This document shows, piece by piece, positions 53,217 through 60,871 of a stretch of DNA of 64,000 bases; the stretch's first letter is position 1; each line of letters starts with the position of its first letter. Under the pieces are notes generated by a model that was given only the letters and a program-made list of their open reading frames with translations, had not been told where the DNA came from and did not search any database. The translations under genes and the position numbers were made by a program. This stretch comes from Bacteriovoracaceae bacterium (GTDB taxonomy: Bacteria > Bdellovibrionota > Bacteriovoracia > Bacteriovoracales > Bacteriovoracaceae), in assembly GCA_023701435.1 (NCBI GenBank), contig JAMPXB010000008.1, positions 1-64,000 of the forward strand. The letters run 5' to 3'.

Positions 53217-53717
53217 CTATTGAAGTGGAACAGGAGGTGTATCAAACCAAGGCGACTTAGTCTTGCGTAAATCCAATCTGGTCCCATCATTTGCAATAAC
53301 GGTGGTATCCGCCATGATGTCTCCAAGACGATGGGCACTATCTCCTTTGAAGAGAAAATACACTTCCATCAGTGCCAGAGGTAAGGCAAAAACCGCCGAA
53401 AAAACCCATCCCCAAAAAGGGAACACTAAAAAAAACAAGGGTACGGTGAAAGGTAAATTACGAATAAAGGATTGAAAAGCAGAACAAGGCGAACCATCAA
53501 TCAGAGATACAACGCCAAATCCCATAAAACGTTTGCCGATACTCTGACCATCATACAAGGAGTCAGCGATGCAAAGATAAACAATTCCAAGAATTAAGCC
53601 CATAGGGTAATAGAAAACAGCTCCCAGGATAACCAGGCCGATATCGATACTTTTAGCAATTAGACGTGACCATCGGGCTCGTTGCATTGGCCCGGACATG
53701 AGAGACTTTCTATTCAT
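53217..53717 (-). CDS. RDD-family membrane protein
   Basis: A membrane protein of about 166 residues with the RDD start RARWSRLIAKSIDIGLVILG (Arg, then Asp in the first helix) and about four TM helices, including DGQSIGKRFMGFGVV. RDD proteins are linked to ion exchange or envelope roles but are poorly defined. The start is uncertain: ATGs at 53717, 53699 and 53762 are all without a strong SD. The one at 53717 is used. It precedes polA by 6 bp, so both form a transcript. Confidence 0.8.
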   Translation of the reverse strand: MNRKSLMSGPMQRARWSRLIAKSIDIGLVILGAVFYYPMGLILGIVYLCIADSLYDGQSIGKRFMGFGVVSLIDGSPCSAFQSFIRNLPFTVPLFFLVFPFWGWVFSAVFALPLALMEVYFLFKGDSAHRLGDIMADTTVIANDGTRLDLRKTKSPWFDTPPVPLQ

Positions 53718-53794
53718 CCGGATTATTGTAGCGAAAAAATCGCAGGTTGAACGTATTTTCATTAATTCCGGAGTAGGTTTATCAAGTGATCTTC

Positions 53795-53803
53795 TGGTAT
53801 ACT
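53795..53803 (+). promoter_or_regulatory. Extended -10 promoter of trxA
   Basis: TGGTATACT is an extended -10 (TGnTATACT) 68 bp before the trxA ATG. No good -35 is seen, as is usual for this type. Confidence 0.55.
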
Positions 53804-53870
53804 TGTCTCAAAGCTAAGCTTAAGTTAAAGTAGAGCGTTGCCCGAAAAGCACGCCGCATAAGGAGTAATT

Positions 53871-54194
53871 ATGGCAAATTTAACAAGTGTAACTTCTGCT
53901 AATTTCGAGCAGGAAGTTATGAATTCTGACAAACCGGTTCTCGTCGATTTTTGGGCCGAATGGTGTGGTCCTTGTAAGGCCCTTTCACCAGTTCTGGATG
54001 AAATAGCTACTGAAATGAACGGCAAGGCCAATGTTGTTAAGGTCAATGTTGACCAGGCTTCTGATCTTGCTCAAAAGTACGGTATTCGTGGTATCCCAAC
54101 TCTTATCTTCTTTAAGAACGGCGAAGTTAAATCTACGCTAGTTGGAAACCAGCCGAAAGCTGAAATCGTTAAGAATATCAATTCTCTTTTATAA
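53871..54194 (+). CDS. trxA: Thioredoxin
   Basis: A 107-residue thioredoxin with the redox site WAEWCGPCKALSP and cis-Pro loop GIRGIPTLIFFKNGE. It supplies electrons to reductases such as MsrB and keeps cytoplasmic thiols reduced. SD AAGGAG is 5 nt upstream. An intrinsic terminator follows its stop, and gmhA starts just beyond. Family and function are secure. Confidence 0.99.
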   Translation: MANLTSVTSANFEQEVMNSDKPVLVDFWAEWCGPCKALSPVLDEIATEMNGKANVVKVNVDQASDLAQKYGIRGIPTLIFFKNGEVKSTLVGNQPKAEIVKNINSLL

Positions 54195-54201
54195 TCAGGC
54201 T

Positions 54202-54226
54202 GGCGGACCTTCGGGTCCGCCTGTTT
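54202..54226 (+). terminator. Hairpin terminator after trxA
   Basis: GGCGGACC-TTCG-GGTCCGCC (54202-54221), a very stable 8-bp stem with a UUCG tetraloop, followed by TGTTT. The T-run is short, so some readthrough into gmhA at 54232 is possible. Confidence 0.7.
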
Positions 54227-54231
54227 AACAC

Positions 54232-54813
54232 ATGAGTTACATCCGTTCATCACTTCTTGAAGCCCAAGACACTTTAAATAAATTTATCAGCGACGATCAC
54301 AATATTAAGCTGATCGAGCAATCGATTCAGATTTTCGTTGATTCATTCAAAAATAAAGGTCGGGTTTTTAGTTGCGGAAACGGCGGCTCAATGTGCGACT
54401 CTCTTCATTTTGCTGAAGAACTCACCGGTCGCTATCGCAAGGACCGTGCTCCCCTTCCGGCAACAGGCATTTCTGAAGCCGGTCATATCACCTGCATCGC
54501 CAATGACTTTGGTTTTGACCATATTTTTTCACGCTTCGTTGAAGCCTGGGGTCAGTCCGGTGATACCTTGCTTGCCATTTCAACTTCAGGAAACTCCGCC
54601 AATGTCATTAAAGCGGTAGAAGTAGCGAAGGCTAAAGGAATGAAAGTCGTAGCTCTTTTAGGTAAGGATGGTGGGAAATTAAAATCGATGGTGGACGTCC
54701 CACTTATTATCCCATGTCCGATTACAGATCGAATTCAAGAAGTCCATATCAAGTGCATCCATATCTTCATTGAAGGCATCGAAAGACAGCTTTTCCCTGA
54801 AAACTATCTGTAA
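54232..54813 (+). CDS. gmhA: D-sedoheptulose-7-phosphate isomerase
   Basis: A 193-residue SIS-domain enzyme that makes D-glycero-D-manno-heptose-7-phosphate, the first step of heptose for the LPS inner core. SCGNGGSMCDSLHFAEELTGRYRKDR is the conserved GmhA block, and LLAISTSGNSANVIKAV the phosphate-binding SIS site. Met replaces the more usual Ala/Thr after GGS. It lies directly behind the trxA hairpin; other heptose genes are not in the window. Its presence supports a Gram-negative with heptose-containing LPS. Confidence 0.96.
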   Translation: MSYIRSSLLEAQDTLNKFISDDHNIKLIEQSIQIFVDSFKNKGRVFSCGNGGSMCDSLHFAEELTGRYRKDRAPLPATGISEAGHITCIANDFGFDHIFSRFVEAWGQSGDTLLAISTSGNSANVIKAVEVAKAKGMKVVALLGKDGGKLKSMVDVPLIIPCPITDRIQEVHIKCIHIFIEGIERQLFPENYL

Positions 54814-54853
54814 AATTTACAGAGTCATGGCCATTAAAATTTAGGTTTCCTAT

Positions 54854-54881
54854 AACCACTCCAAATTATCGAGGAGTAGTT
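54854..54881 (+). promoter_or_regulatory. Inverted repeat covering the SD of the glutaminase-like gene
   Basis: AACCACTCC (54854-54862) and GGAGTAGTT (54873-54881) match in 8 of 9 positions across a 10-nt loop. The right arm contains the GGAG SD and touches the ATG at 54882; the left arm overlaps a possible -10 (TATAAC, 54851-54856). Confidence 0.45.
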
Positions 54882-55787
54882 ATGACCGTAAAATTATGGT
54901 TAACCCTGTTTTTTTCCCTATTCTTTTTCCAAACCATGGCCAAAGCCGAGACAGTCTATACAACTGTCTTCAACGTCTTTGAATCTATAAAGACCGAGCG
55001 ACTTTTGGTTCTTTCAGGAGTGGATGGTCGCGTATATAAAACTGACAACAGTGAAGAAAATCTTGAGCGTCTGGCAGGAATGGTCGGTCAGGTAGTAAAA
55101 CTTGATTATCAGAATGTTGGCGAAGAAGCCATCATCACTAACATTCGAATCGCCTTTACCAAAGAGGTCGATGCTAAAACCCTGGACCTGAATCACTTTC
55201 AGTACAATCAATTAAGGTCTTTTGCTCCAACCGATCTACAGACCTATGAAGAAGCCGTTAAGGTTTTTAATAATATGCTTAACGATGGAAACAAGGGTAG
55301 ATCGGAATGTTTTCAGCGCGCTCACATCTGGTCATTTGATATGTGGAGCAAGTCTAATATTGCTTCTGAGAAGATTTTCATGTTCTACACTAAGCGCTAC
55401 CAGATTCTTGAAGATTTCAATTGGTGGTTTCATGTGGCCCCAATGGTTACTGCCGGCGGTGTTGAATACGTAATGGATGGTGCCTTCACTAAAAAACCAA
55501 CTCCTATTAAAGAATGGTACAGCTCTTTTATCCGCACTGACAAAATCACCTGTCCGGAAATCACAGACTACCAGGAATTTGAAAATGGTCACTGGAATCG
55601 CCTGTGTTACATCATGAAAGTTCCTATGTACTACTTCCGACCTTTAGATATGGAAAATCGTGACAAGATCGGAGAGCTTCGCAATCACTGGGTACTGGAA
55701 GAACTACAGTTTGCCCGGAAAGCCTTCAAGAAGTGGGATAAGACTTACGAAGGTCTCGATACTGGTAAACGCGACGGAAAATTTTAA
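54882..55787 (+). CDS. Secreted protein-glutaminase-like deamidase
   Basis: A 301-residue protein with signal peptide (MTVKLWLTLFFSLFFFQTMAKAE). The region 105-240 matches the protein-glutaminase fold: a Cys in SECFQRAHIW (Cys143), a His in WWFHVAPMV (His184) and an Asp in EYVMDGAF (Asp199), the Cys-His-Asp triad of enzymes that convert protein-bound Gln to Glu. The N-terminal 90 residues look like a pro-region or binding domain. Two Cys outside the triad (TCPE, RLCYIM) may pair. The next gene encodes a small secreted protein and may be a partner. Targets could be host, prey or own envelope proteins. Confidence 0.8.
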   Translation: MTVKLWLTLFFSLFFFQTMAKAETVYTTVFNVFESIKTERLLVLSGVDGRVYKTDNSEENLERLAGMVGQVVKLDYQNVGEEAIITNIRIAFTKEVDAKTLDLNHFQYNQLRSFAPTDLQTYEEAVKVFNNMLNDGNKGRSECFQRAHIWSFDMWSKSNIASEKIFMFYTKRYQILEDFNWWFHVAPMVTAGGVEYVMDGAFTKKPTPIKEWYSSFIRTDKITCPEITDYQEFENGHWNRLCYIMKVPMYYFRPLDMENRDKIGELRNHWVLEELQFARKAFKKWDKTYEGLDTGKRDGKF

Positions 55788-55799
55788 GGAAAATAACAT

Positions 55800-56225
55800 A
55801 TGAAAAATTTAATAATCGCCCTATTCACTCTCTCTATGTCATCAGCTTTCGCTCACGAAATTTTAGGAACTCAGGTCCTGGAAGGATCAATTAAAACTAA
55901 AATCATGGTGGAAGGAGTAGAAACAACTTGTAAGGTAAAAATCGACAAGGTTAAAAACCTTATGGAAGAAGATTCTTACGGTAACCCTGCTTACAATATT
56001 CTAGTTAATATTGATCTGGATGGCAGTGATTTCGAAAGAGACATTAAAATTAAATATGGTAAGCGTTCGTGGATGAACAACCTTTTTACGGTTGGAAACA
56101 AAACGGAAGTCAGGGATTTTGATTATAAAGCCGCTGATGGTTCAAAACTCACCATCAATAAAGCTGGCCGCTTGGTTTCGGCTACAATTCTTTATAATAA
56201 CAAAGCTATTACCTGTTCGTTTTAA
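55800..56225 (+). CDS. Small exported protein downstream of the glutaminase-like gene
   Basis: A 141-residue secreted protein with signal peptide MKNLIIALFTLSMSSAFA and a beta-rich mature domain (GSIKTKIMVEGVETTCKVKIDK, NILVNIDLDGSDFERDIKIKYG, KLTINKAGRLVSATILYNNKAITCSF). Two Cys, one near each end, could form a disulfide. It has SD AAGGA and lies 12 bp behind the deamidase gene, followed by a terminator, so the pair is a closed transcription unit. It may be an inhibitor, chaperone or co-secreted partner; I know no family. Confidence 0.7.
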   Translation: MKNLIIALFTLSMSSAFAHEILGTQVLEGSIKTKIMVEGVETTCKVKIDKVKNLMEEDSYGNPAYNILVNIDLDGSDFERDIKIKYGKRSWMNNLFTVGNKTEVRDFDYKAADGSKLTINKAGRLVSATILYNNKAITCSF

Positions 56226-56239
56226 TCTTTTAATCTAAT

Positions 56240-56268
56240 GGGGGCAGCAAAGGTTGCCCCTTTCTTCT
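56240..56268 (+). terminator. Intrinsic terminator after the deamidase operon
   Basis: GGGGCA (56241-56246), an 8-nt loop and TGCCCC (56255-56260) are followed by TTTCTTCT, 15 bp after the stop at 56225. Confidence 0.75.
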
Positions 56269-56350
56269 ATCTCGCTGAATTTTCTTCCCCCCCACCAAAT
56301 TGCGCTTATAATGAGCTATAAATCTTTATTTTTCCATGGAAGGGGAATTT

Positions 56351-56992
56351 ATGACGTTAGTTCAAGATACTATCCGCTTTATCTCAGAAGGCGGAGTCTT
56401 TATGTACGTAATCCTTGCAGTGTGGGCCTTCGCACTGGCAGTCGCGCTTGAGAGATTCAAAAAACTTTCTTACACATATGATGTTGATGGTCCTTCATTT
56501 ATGAATGAACTTCAGCGCTATATTCTTTCAAATGATATTCAAGGTGCAATCAGAGTTTGTTCTGGTTCAACCGCCGCTCTTCCAAAGGTTTTGAAAAGCG
56601 GATTAAAGCGGGCCAACCAATCAACTGAACAAGTTCAGAATGCTATCGACGCTACTGCTTTAGAAGTTATTCCTAAGATTGAGCAACGTATTCCTTATCT
56701 TCAACTTGCAGCGAACCTCGCTACTCTCTTTGGTCTACTTGGTACCATTCAGGGTTTGATTCAGTCATTCTCGGCCGTAGCCGCAGCAGATCCGACACAA
56801 AAAGCTGAAGTTCTGGCCCGCGGTATTGCGATCGCCATGAACACAACAGCGCTGGGTCTCCTTGCCGCAATCACCATTATGATGGTCCACGCTTTCCTGG
56901 CCGCTAAATCTGAGAAGATCATCGCTGAAATCGATGAATTTTCAGTAAAGCTACAGGATCTACTTGGTACTAAAAAAGCAATCGACGAGTAA
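56351..56992 (+). CDS. TolQ/ExbB-family proton channel subunit (AglR-like)
   Basis: A 213-residue inner-membrane protein with three TM helices (about 13-32, 115-140, 155-180). MTLVQDTIRFISEGGVFMYVILAVWAFALAVALERF, then RIPYLQLAANLATLFGLLGTIQGL and MNTTALGLLAAITIMMVHAFL follow the TolQ/ExbB/MotA pattern, in which these helices line the proton path. The start at 56351 has a GGGGA SD. Followed by two TolR/ExbD genes, the order equals the Myxococcus gliding motor AglR-AglQ-AglS. Tol-Pal or ExbBD functions are alternatives, less likely because no TolA/TolB/Pal genes occur here. Confidence 0.92.
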   Translation: MTLVQDTIRFISEGGVFMYVILAVWAFALAVALERFKKLSYTYDVDGPSFMNELQRYILSNDIQGAIRVCSGSTAALPKVLKSGLKRANQSTEQVQNAIDATALEVIPKIEQRIPYLQLAANLATLFGLLGTIQGLIQSFSAVAAADPTQKAEVLARGIAIAMNTTALGLLAAITIMMVHAFLAAKSEKIIAEIDEFSVKLQDLLGTKKAIDE

Positions 56993-57002
56993 GGATTAGC
57001 TT

Positions 57003-57533
57003 ATGCTAAAAGTCCCTACAAGCCGTAAACGTAGAAAGCCAGAACAGAAACTAAATTTAGTTCCAATCATGGATGCTATCTTTATTTTCATCTTCTTTCT
57101 TTTGATGTCTGCGAGCTTTTTAAAAGTTTATGAAATCGGAAGTGATGTTCCTATCGTTTCGGATGCTGAACCACCGAAAAATCTGAAGGATCCCCTGGCG
57201 CTGACTTTAACTGCCGAAACCAATGAGATCACCCTTTCCCGTGGACTCCCCTCTCGCGCATTTAAAATCTTCAAACGCCAGGCCGATGGAAATTTTAATT
57301 ATGATGAAATTCACTCCGTCCTGATTGATCTTAAAAAAGATCATCTCAATGAAGACACCATCATCTTCGAACCAGTGGGCGACCTGACCTATGATGATAT
57401 CGTTAAAATCATGGATGCTGTCAGAATGCTTCACCGGACAGATGAGGCCATCTTTAAGAAAAATAAAGACGGCATTGATGAGAAGGTTAAAGATCTCTTT
57501 AGCAAAATCATTTTCTCTAATTTAATGAGTTAA
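57003..57533 (+). CDS. TolR/ExbD-family protein (AglQ/AglS-like), first copy
   Basis: A 176-residue protein with one TM helix (about 18-38) carrying the essential Asp24 in NLVPIMDAIFIFIFF, preceded by a basic N terminus and followed by a periplasmic domain. That domain is longer than in ExbD, with LKKDHLNEDTIIFEPVGDLTYDDIVKIMDAVR. ExbD/TolR subunits couple proton flow through the TolQ partner to work at the cell envelope. It lies 10 bp behind the TolQ-like gene and 8 bp before a second copy. Confidence 0.9.
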   Translation: MLKVPTSRKRRKPEQKLNLVPIMDAIFIFIFFLLMSASFLKVYEIGSDVPIVSDAEPPKNLKDPLALTLTAETNEITLSRGLPSRAFKIFKRQADGNFNYDEIHSVLIDLKKDHLNEDTIIFEPVGDLTYDDIVKIMDAVRMLHRTDEAIFKKNKDGIDEKVKDLFSKIIFSNLMS

Positions 57534-57541
57534 GAGGATAT

Positions 57542-58054
57542 ATGGCACGTAGAGCTTCCAGATTCAGAGGCAGAGGTAAGAAGACACAAGTCTTCGATAT
57601 CGATATCACCTCACTTTTAGATATTTTAACAATTCTACTGGTATTCCTCCTTCAGAGTTATAACTCCTCAGGAGTGATTATCAATGTTCCTAAAGACATC
57701 GAGCTTCCCCGCTCTGCTTCGGAATCGCTCAATAATTTCGGTGTTAATATCCAGGTATCAAAATCCCAAATCTGGGTTGATGATGCAGAGGTGGTTAACG
57801 CTGAAACTGCTGACAAAACCCAACTCTATGATGAAGGTGGGCGTCGTATCGTTCCTCTTTATAATGAGCTGGTAAAGATCAAGGAAACTATTAAACAGTC
57901 TGAGAAGCTTTCTCCGGATGCCAAAAAGTTCTCCGGCGTTGCTAACTTAGTGGTGGATAAGTCTTTAAAGTACAATTATTTAAAACGGGTTATGTACACT
58001 TGTGCTGCTGCTGGCTTTAAAGAGTTCAAGTTTGTTGTACTAACTAATGAGTAA
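57542..58054 (+). CDS. TolR/ExbD-family protein (AglS/AglQ-like), second copy
   Basis: A 170-residue single-TM protein with the conserved Asp27 in ITSLLDILTILLVFLL, an Arg-rich N terminus and a periplasmic domain ending FKEFKFVVLTNE. It differs enough from the first copy to be a distinct subunit rather than a recent duplicate. Two TolR-type proteins beside one TolQ are characteristic of AglRQS. Its stop touches the ATG of the next gene directly, consistent with coupled translation. Confidence 0.9.
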   Translation: MARRASRFRGRGKKTQVFDIDITSLLDILTILLVFLLQSYNSSGVIINVPKDIELPRSASESLNNFGVNIQVSKSQIWVDDAEVVNAETADKTQLYDEGGRRIVPLYNELVKIKETIKQSEKLSPDAKKFSGVANLVVDKSLKYNYLKRVMYTCAAAGFKEFKFVVLTNE

Positions 58055-58570
58055 ATGAAAGATATAAAACTCATCATCATTATTATTCTGGTTGGTGTCG
58101 TCGGAGTCCTGACGGGAGTTTTAATCGAGAAAAGCTCGACTGTGCCTACAACCGGAACACCGCCTCCCGTTTATGGTTCATCACATGATGGGAAACTAGC
58201 CAAAGAGTACAAAGACAAAGTGGTTGCTCAGGTTATTAAGGATAATGCGAAAGACCTTCAAAAATGTTATTTTGAGCTTCTCGAAAACAATCCTGTTACA
58301 AGAGAAGGTGTTTTAACTATTTTAATTAAGGTAGAAGAGGATGGAAAAATAAGTTCGACAAAGATCATCAAGAATGAATTCGAGAATGAAGAGATTGCTC
58401 ATTGTGTTTCAAAAAAAATAGGAAGCTATTATCTGGCTCCTCCTCCTTATGGCATTAACCGCTATATTTCTCATATACTTGCCTTTAAAACAGAGGCTAA
58501 TGCTAAAAAAGAAGCAGAACGAAGAGCAGAAACAAACAAACCTCCTAAGATGTTACCTGTGAATCCTTAA
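58055..58570 (+). CDS. Single-TM protein with AgmX/PglI C-terminal domain
   Basis: A 171-residue protein with an N-terminal TM helix (about 5-24), a Pro/Thr linker and a periplasmic domain of the AgmX/PglI type: VIKDNAKDLQKCYFELLENNPVTREGVLTILIKVEEDGKISSTKIIKNEF, ending HCVSKKIGSYYLAPPP. This TonB-like fold occurs at the ends of GltG and GltJ in the Myxococcus gliding machine. Two Cys in fixed family positions may pair. It follows the second TolR-like gene with no gap and closes that operon. Confidence 0.85.
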   Translation: MKDIKLIIIIILVGVVGVLTGVLIEKSSTVPTTGTPPPVYGSSHDGKLAKEYKDKVVAQVIKDNAKDLQKCYFELLENNPVTREGVLTILIKVEEDGKISSTKIIKNEFENEEIAHCVSKKIGSYYLAPPPYGINRYISHILAFKTEANAKKEAERRAETNKPPKMLPVNP

Positions 58571-58648
58571 AGATTTCTTAAAGTTATATCTGATTATTCC
58601 GATAAACCTTAAGTGATATCACCTTTTATAATATACAAACTAAAACCA

Positions 58649-60817
58649 ATGTTTCATCAGATAAACCTGATGCTACTCATCTGCCTTCTCATCACTAGCT
58701 GTAATGAAGTTCATATCAAAGCAAAAGGCACTAAGGGATCTGCAGAATCTTCATCACTCATTATTAAGAAAGCAACTGACGAAATCATTGGGAGTTGCAC
58801 CTTTACCGCGACTCCAAGTGTTGTTGCAGATCCCGGCTTCTCTTTTCGTGTTACTTTTCCCGAGGCTATCGATCCTGCATCTTTAGCGACTCTAGATATC
58901 ATGAACCAAGGCACGGGTGGAAGTATCTCCAACACTTGGGACATTACCTCTTGTGGGGATAATATAAACTTCATGCTCACTGCTAGTTCCATAGAAGGAT
59001 ATGGAACCATTATTCCTAAAATCCAAGAAAGTACTCTTGCCGATAGTGTCCTATATATGTTCTTCGGATGGAAGCAAGAAGCCTACATTAAAGCAAGCAA
59101 CAATGATACCTGGGATAATTTAGGTTACAGCGTTTCTATCAATGGCGACACTCTAGCAGTTGGTTCGACATGGGAAAGCAGCGACCAAACAACTATTACC
59201 AATGGCCCAGACGCAAGCTTAGATAATTCCAACGGAGCTTCGGGTGCTGTCTATATCTACAAGCGAACAGGTATGAGTTGGGAGCAAGAAGCCTACATCA
59301 AGGCTTCTAACAATAATAGTAATGATTTCTTTGGTTATTCCACATCAATAAATGGTGACACTCTGGCTATTGGTGCGATTTGGGAAGACAGTAACCAGAC
59401 GATAATTACCAATGGAACAACTGCTAGCGCAGATAATACCAATTCAAATTCAGGAGCGGTCTATATTTACAATAGGACTGGTCTGAATTGGCAGCAAGAA
59501 GCTTATATTAAAGCAAATAATAATGATACTGATGACAACTTTGGTAACTCTGTATCCATTAGTGCACATACGCTGGCAGTAGGTGTGACCATGGAAGACA
59601 GTAACGATATCACTATCACTAATGGAACAAGTGCTAGCATTGATAATACCAGCTCGAACTCAGGAGCTGTCTATATTTATAAGCGAACAGGATCAAACTG
59701 GGCCCAGGAAGCCTATATTAAGGCAAGCAACAATGACTCTAGTGATTATTTTGGTTATTCCGTTTCACTAGATGGGGATCATCTCGCAGTTGGAGTAGTA
59801 TCAGAAGACAGCAATGCGACGACTATCACTAATGGAACCGGTGCCAGTGCTGATAATTCCAATGCCAATTCAGGTGCCGTCTATATTTATAAACGAACAG
59901 GATCAAACTGGGCCCAGGAAGCCTATATAAAGGCTAGCAACAATGATCCTGGTGATTATTTTGGTTATTCCGTTTCAATTAGTGGTGACACTTTAGCGGT
60001 TGCTGCTATTTATGAGAGAAGTAATCAAACCACTATTACCAATGGAATCGGTGCCAGTGCAGATAATTCCAACATCAGTTCAGGTGCCGTCTACATATAT
60101 AAGCGAACAGGATCAAACTGGGCCCAGGAAGCCTATATAAAGGCTAGCAATAATGGTCCAGGAGATAACTTTGGCTATTCCGTTTCAATTAGCGGAGATA
60201 CTTTAGCGGTTGCATCTATTTACGAGAGCAGCAATCAAACGACCATCACCAATGATACAACTGCCAGCGCAAATAATTCCAACATGGATTCAGGTGCCGT
60301 CTATATCTATAAGCGAACAGGATCAAACTGGGTCCAGGAATCCTATATAAAAGCCAGCAATAATGATCCTAGCGATAACTTTGGTTATTCCGTTTCAATC
60401 AATGGAGATACCCTAGCAGTTAGTGCAATGTATGAAGATAGTAATCAGATGACTATCACTGACGGAACAATCGCGAGTCCTGATAATTCAAATGATGACT
60501 CAGGAGCAGTCTATATTTATCGCAACTATTCCCGTCTTTTTGAAGTAACGGATATCTGGTCTTCATCAGATTCTTCGTCAGTCACTTTGAGCTGGAATAA
60601 GAGTGGTGGGAATGCCACTGGGTATATAGTGACTTATGCGCTAGGAACATCGGCGCCATCAAACTGTTCTTCCGGAATTACTACGAATGTAGGGAATGTG
60701 GATAATTATGAGATAACACCACTCTCAGCAGCTACGACCTACTCCTTCAGAGTGTGCGCAACGGATGGTGTCGACATAACCAGTGGTTCCGCCATCAGTG
60801 TTAACACTGCTCCATAG
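58649..60817 (+). CDS. FG-GAP seven-bladed propeller lipoprotein with fibronectin-like C-terminal domain
   Basis: A lipoprotein of about 722 residues. The start at 58649 places the leader FHQINLMLLICLLITSC with its lipobox Cys; a GTG at 58613 and an ATG at 58670 are alternatives, and no SD is good. A TATAAT box lies at 58627-58632. After about 130 residues come seven consecutive 70-residue repeats (59069-60520) of the FG-GAP type, each with FGYSVSINGDTLAVG and SGAVYIYKRTG, as in integrin-alpha propellers. The end (about 640-722) is fibronectin III-like (SVTLSWNKSGGNATGYIVTYA). Likely a surface adhesin; it follows the gliding-type operon by 78 bp. Confidence 0.9.
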   Translation: MFHQINLMLLICLLITSCNEVHIKAKGTKGSAESSSLIIKKATDEIIGSCTFTATPSVVADPGFSFRVTFPEAIDPASLATLDIMNQGTGGSISNTWDITSCGDNINFMLTASSIEGYGTIIPKIQESTLADSVLYMFFGWKQEAYIKASNNDTWDNLGYSVSINGDTLAVGSTWESSDQTTITNGPDASLDNSNGASGAVYIYKRTGMSWEQEAYIKASNNNSNDFFGYSTSINGDTLAIGAIWEDSNQTIITNGTTASADNTNSNSGAVYIYNRTGLNWQQEAYIKANNNDTDDNFGNSVSISAHTLAVGVTMEDSNDITITNGTSASIDNTSSNSGAVYIYKRTGSNWAQEAYIKASNNDSSDYFGYSVSLDGDHLAVGVVSEDSNATTITNGTGASADNSNANSGAVYIYKRTGSNWAQEAYIKASNNDPGDYFGYSVSISGDTLAVAAIYERSNQTTITNGIGASADNSNISSGAVYIYKRTGSNWAQEAYIKASNNGPGDNFGYSVSISGDTLAVASIYESSNQTTITNDTTASANNSNMDSGAVYIYKRTGSNWVQESYIKASNNDPSDNFGYSVSINGDTLAVSAMYEDSNQMTITDGTIASPDNSNDDSGAVYIYRNYSRLFEVTDIWSSSDSSSVTLSWNKSGGNATGYIVTYALGTSAPSNCSSGITTNVGNVDNYEITPLSAATTYSFRVCATDGVDITSGSAISVNTAP
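59069..60520 (+). repeat. Seven in-frame 210-bp tandem repeats (FG-GAP blades)
   Basis: Units start at the Trp of W(x)QEAYIKAS at 59069 and recur every 210 bp; the seventh is cut at 64 codons by the following domain. Units 4 to 7 are the most alike, with long identical runs at their junctions, pointing to recent unit duplication. Confidence 0.9.
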
Positions 60818-60836
60818 CTAACTGCCAATAGGCTAT

Positions 60837-60859
60837 AAGTGGGGATTTAGCCCCCACTT
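60837..60859. terminator. Hairpin between convergent genes
   Basis: AAGTGGGG (60837-60844), 7-nt loop, CCCCACTT (60852-60859): a perfect 8-bp stem 20 bp after the propeller gene and 12 bp beyond the end of the converging GltG-like gene. No T-run on either strand, so any terminator action may need Rho or slow polymerase. Confidence 0.55.
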
Positions 60860-60871
60860 AACTGTGAACAA

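Noticed and set aside
60837..60859. Strong intrinsic terminator between propeller and GltG-like genes
   Set aside because: The stem is perfect but neither strand has a following T-run; reported only as a hairpin of moderate confidence.
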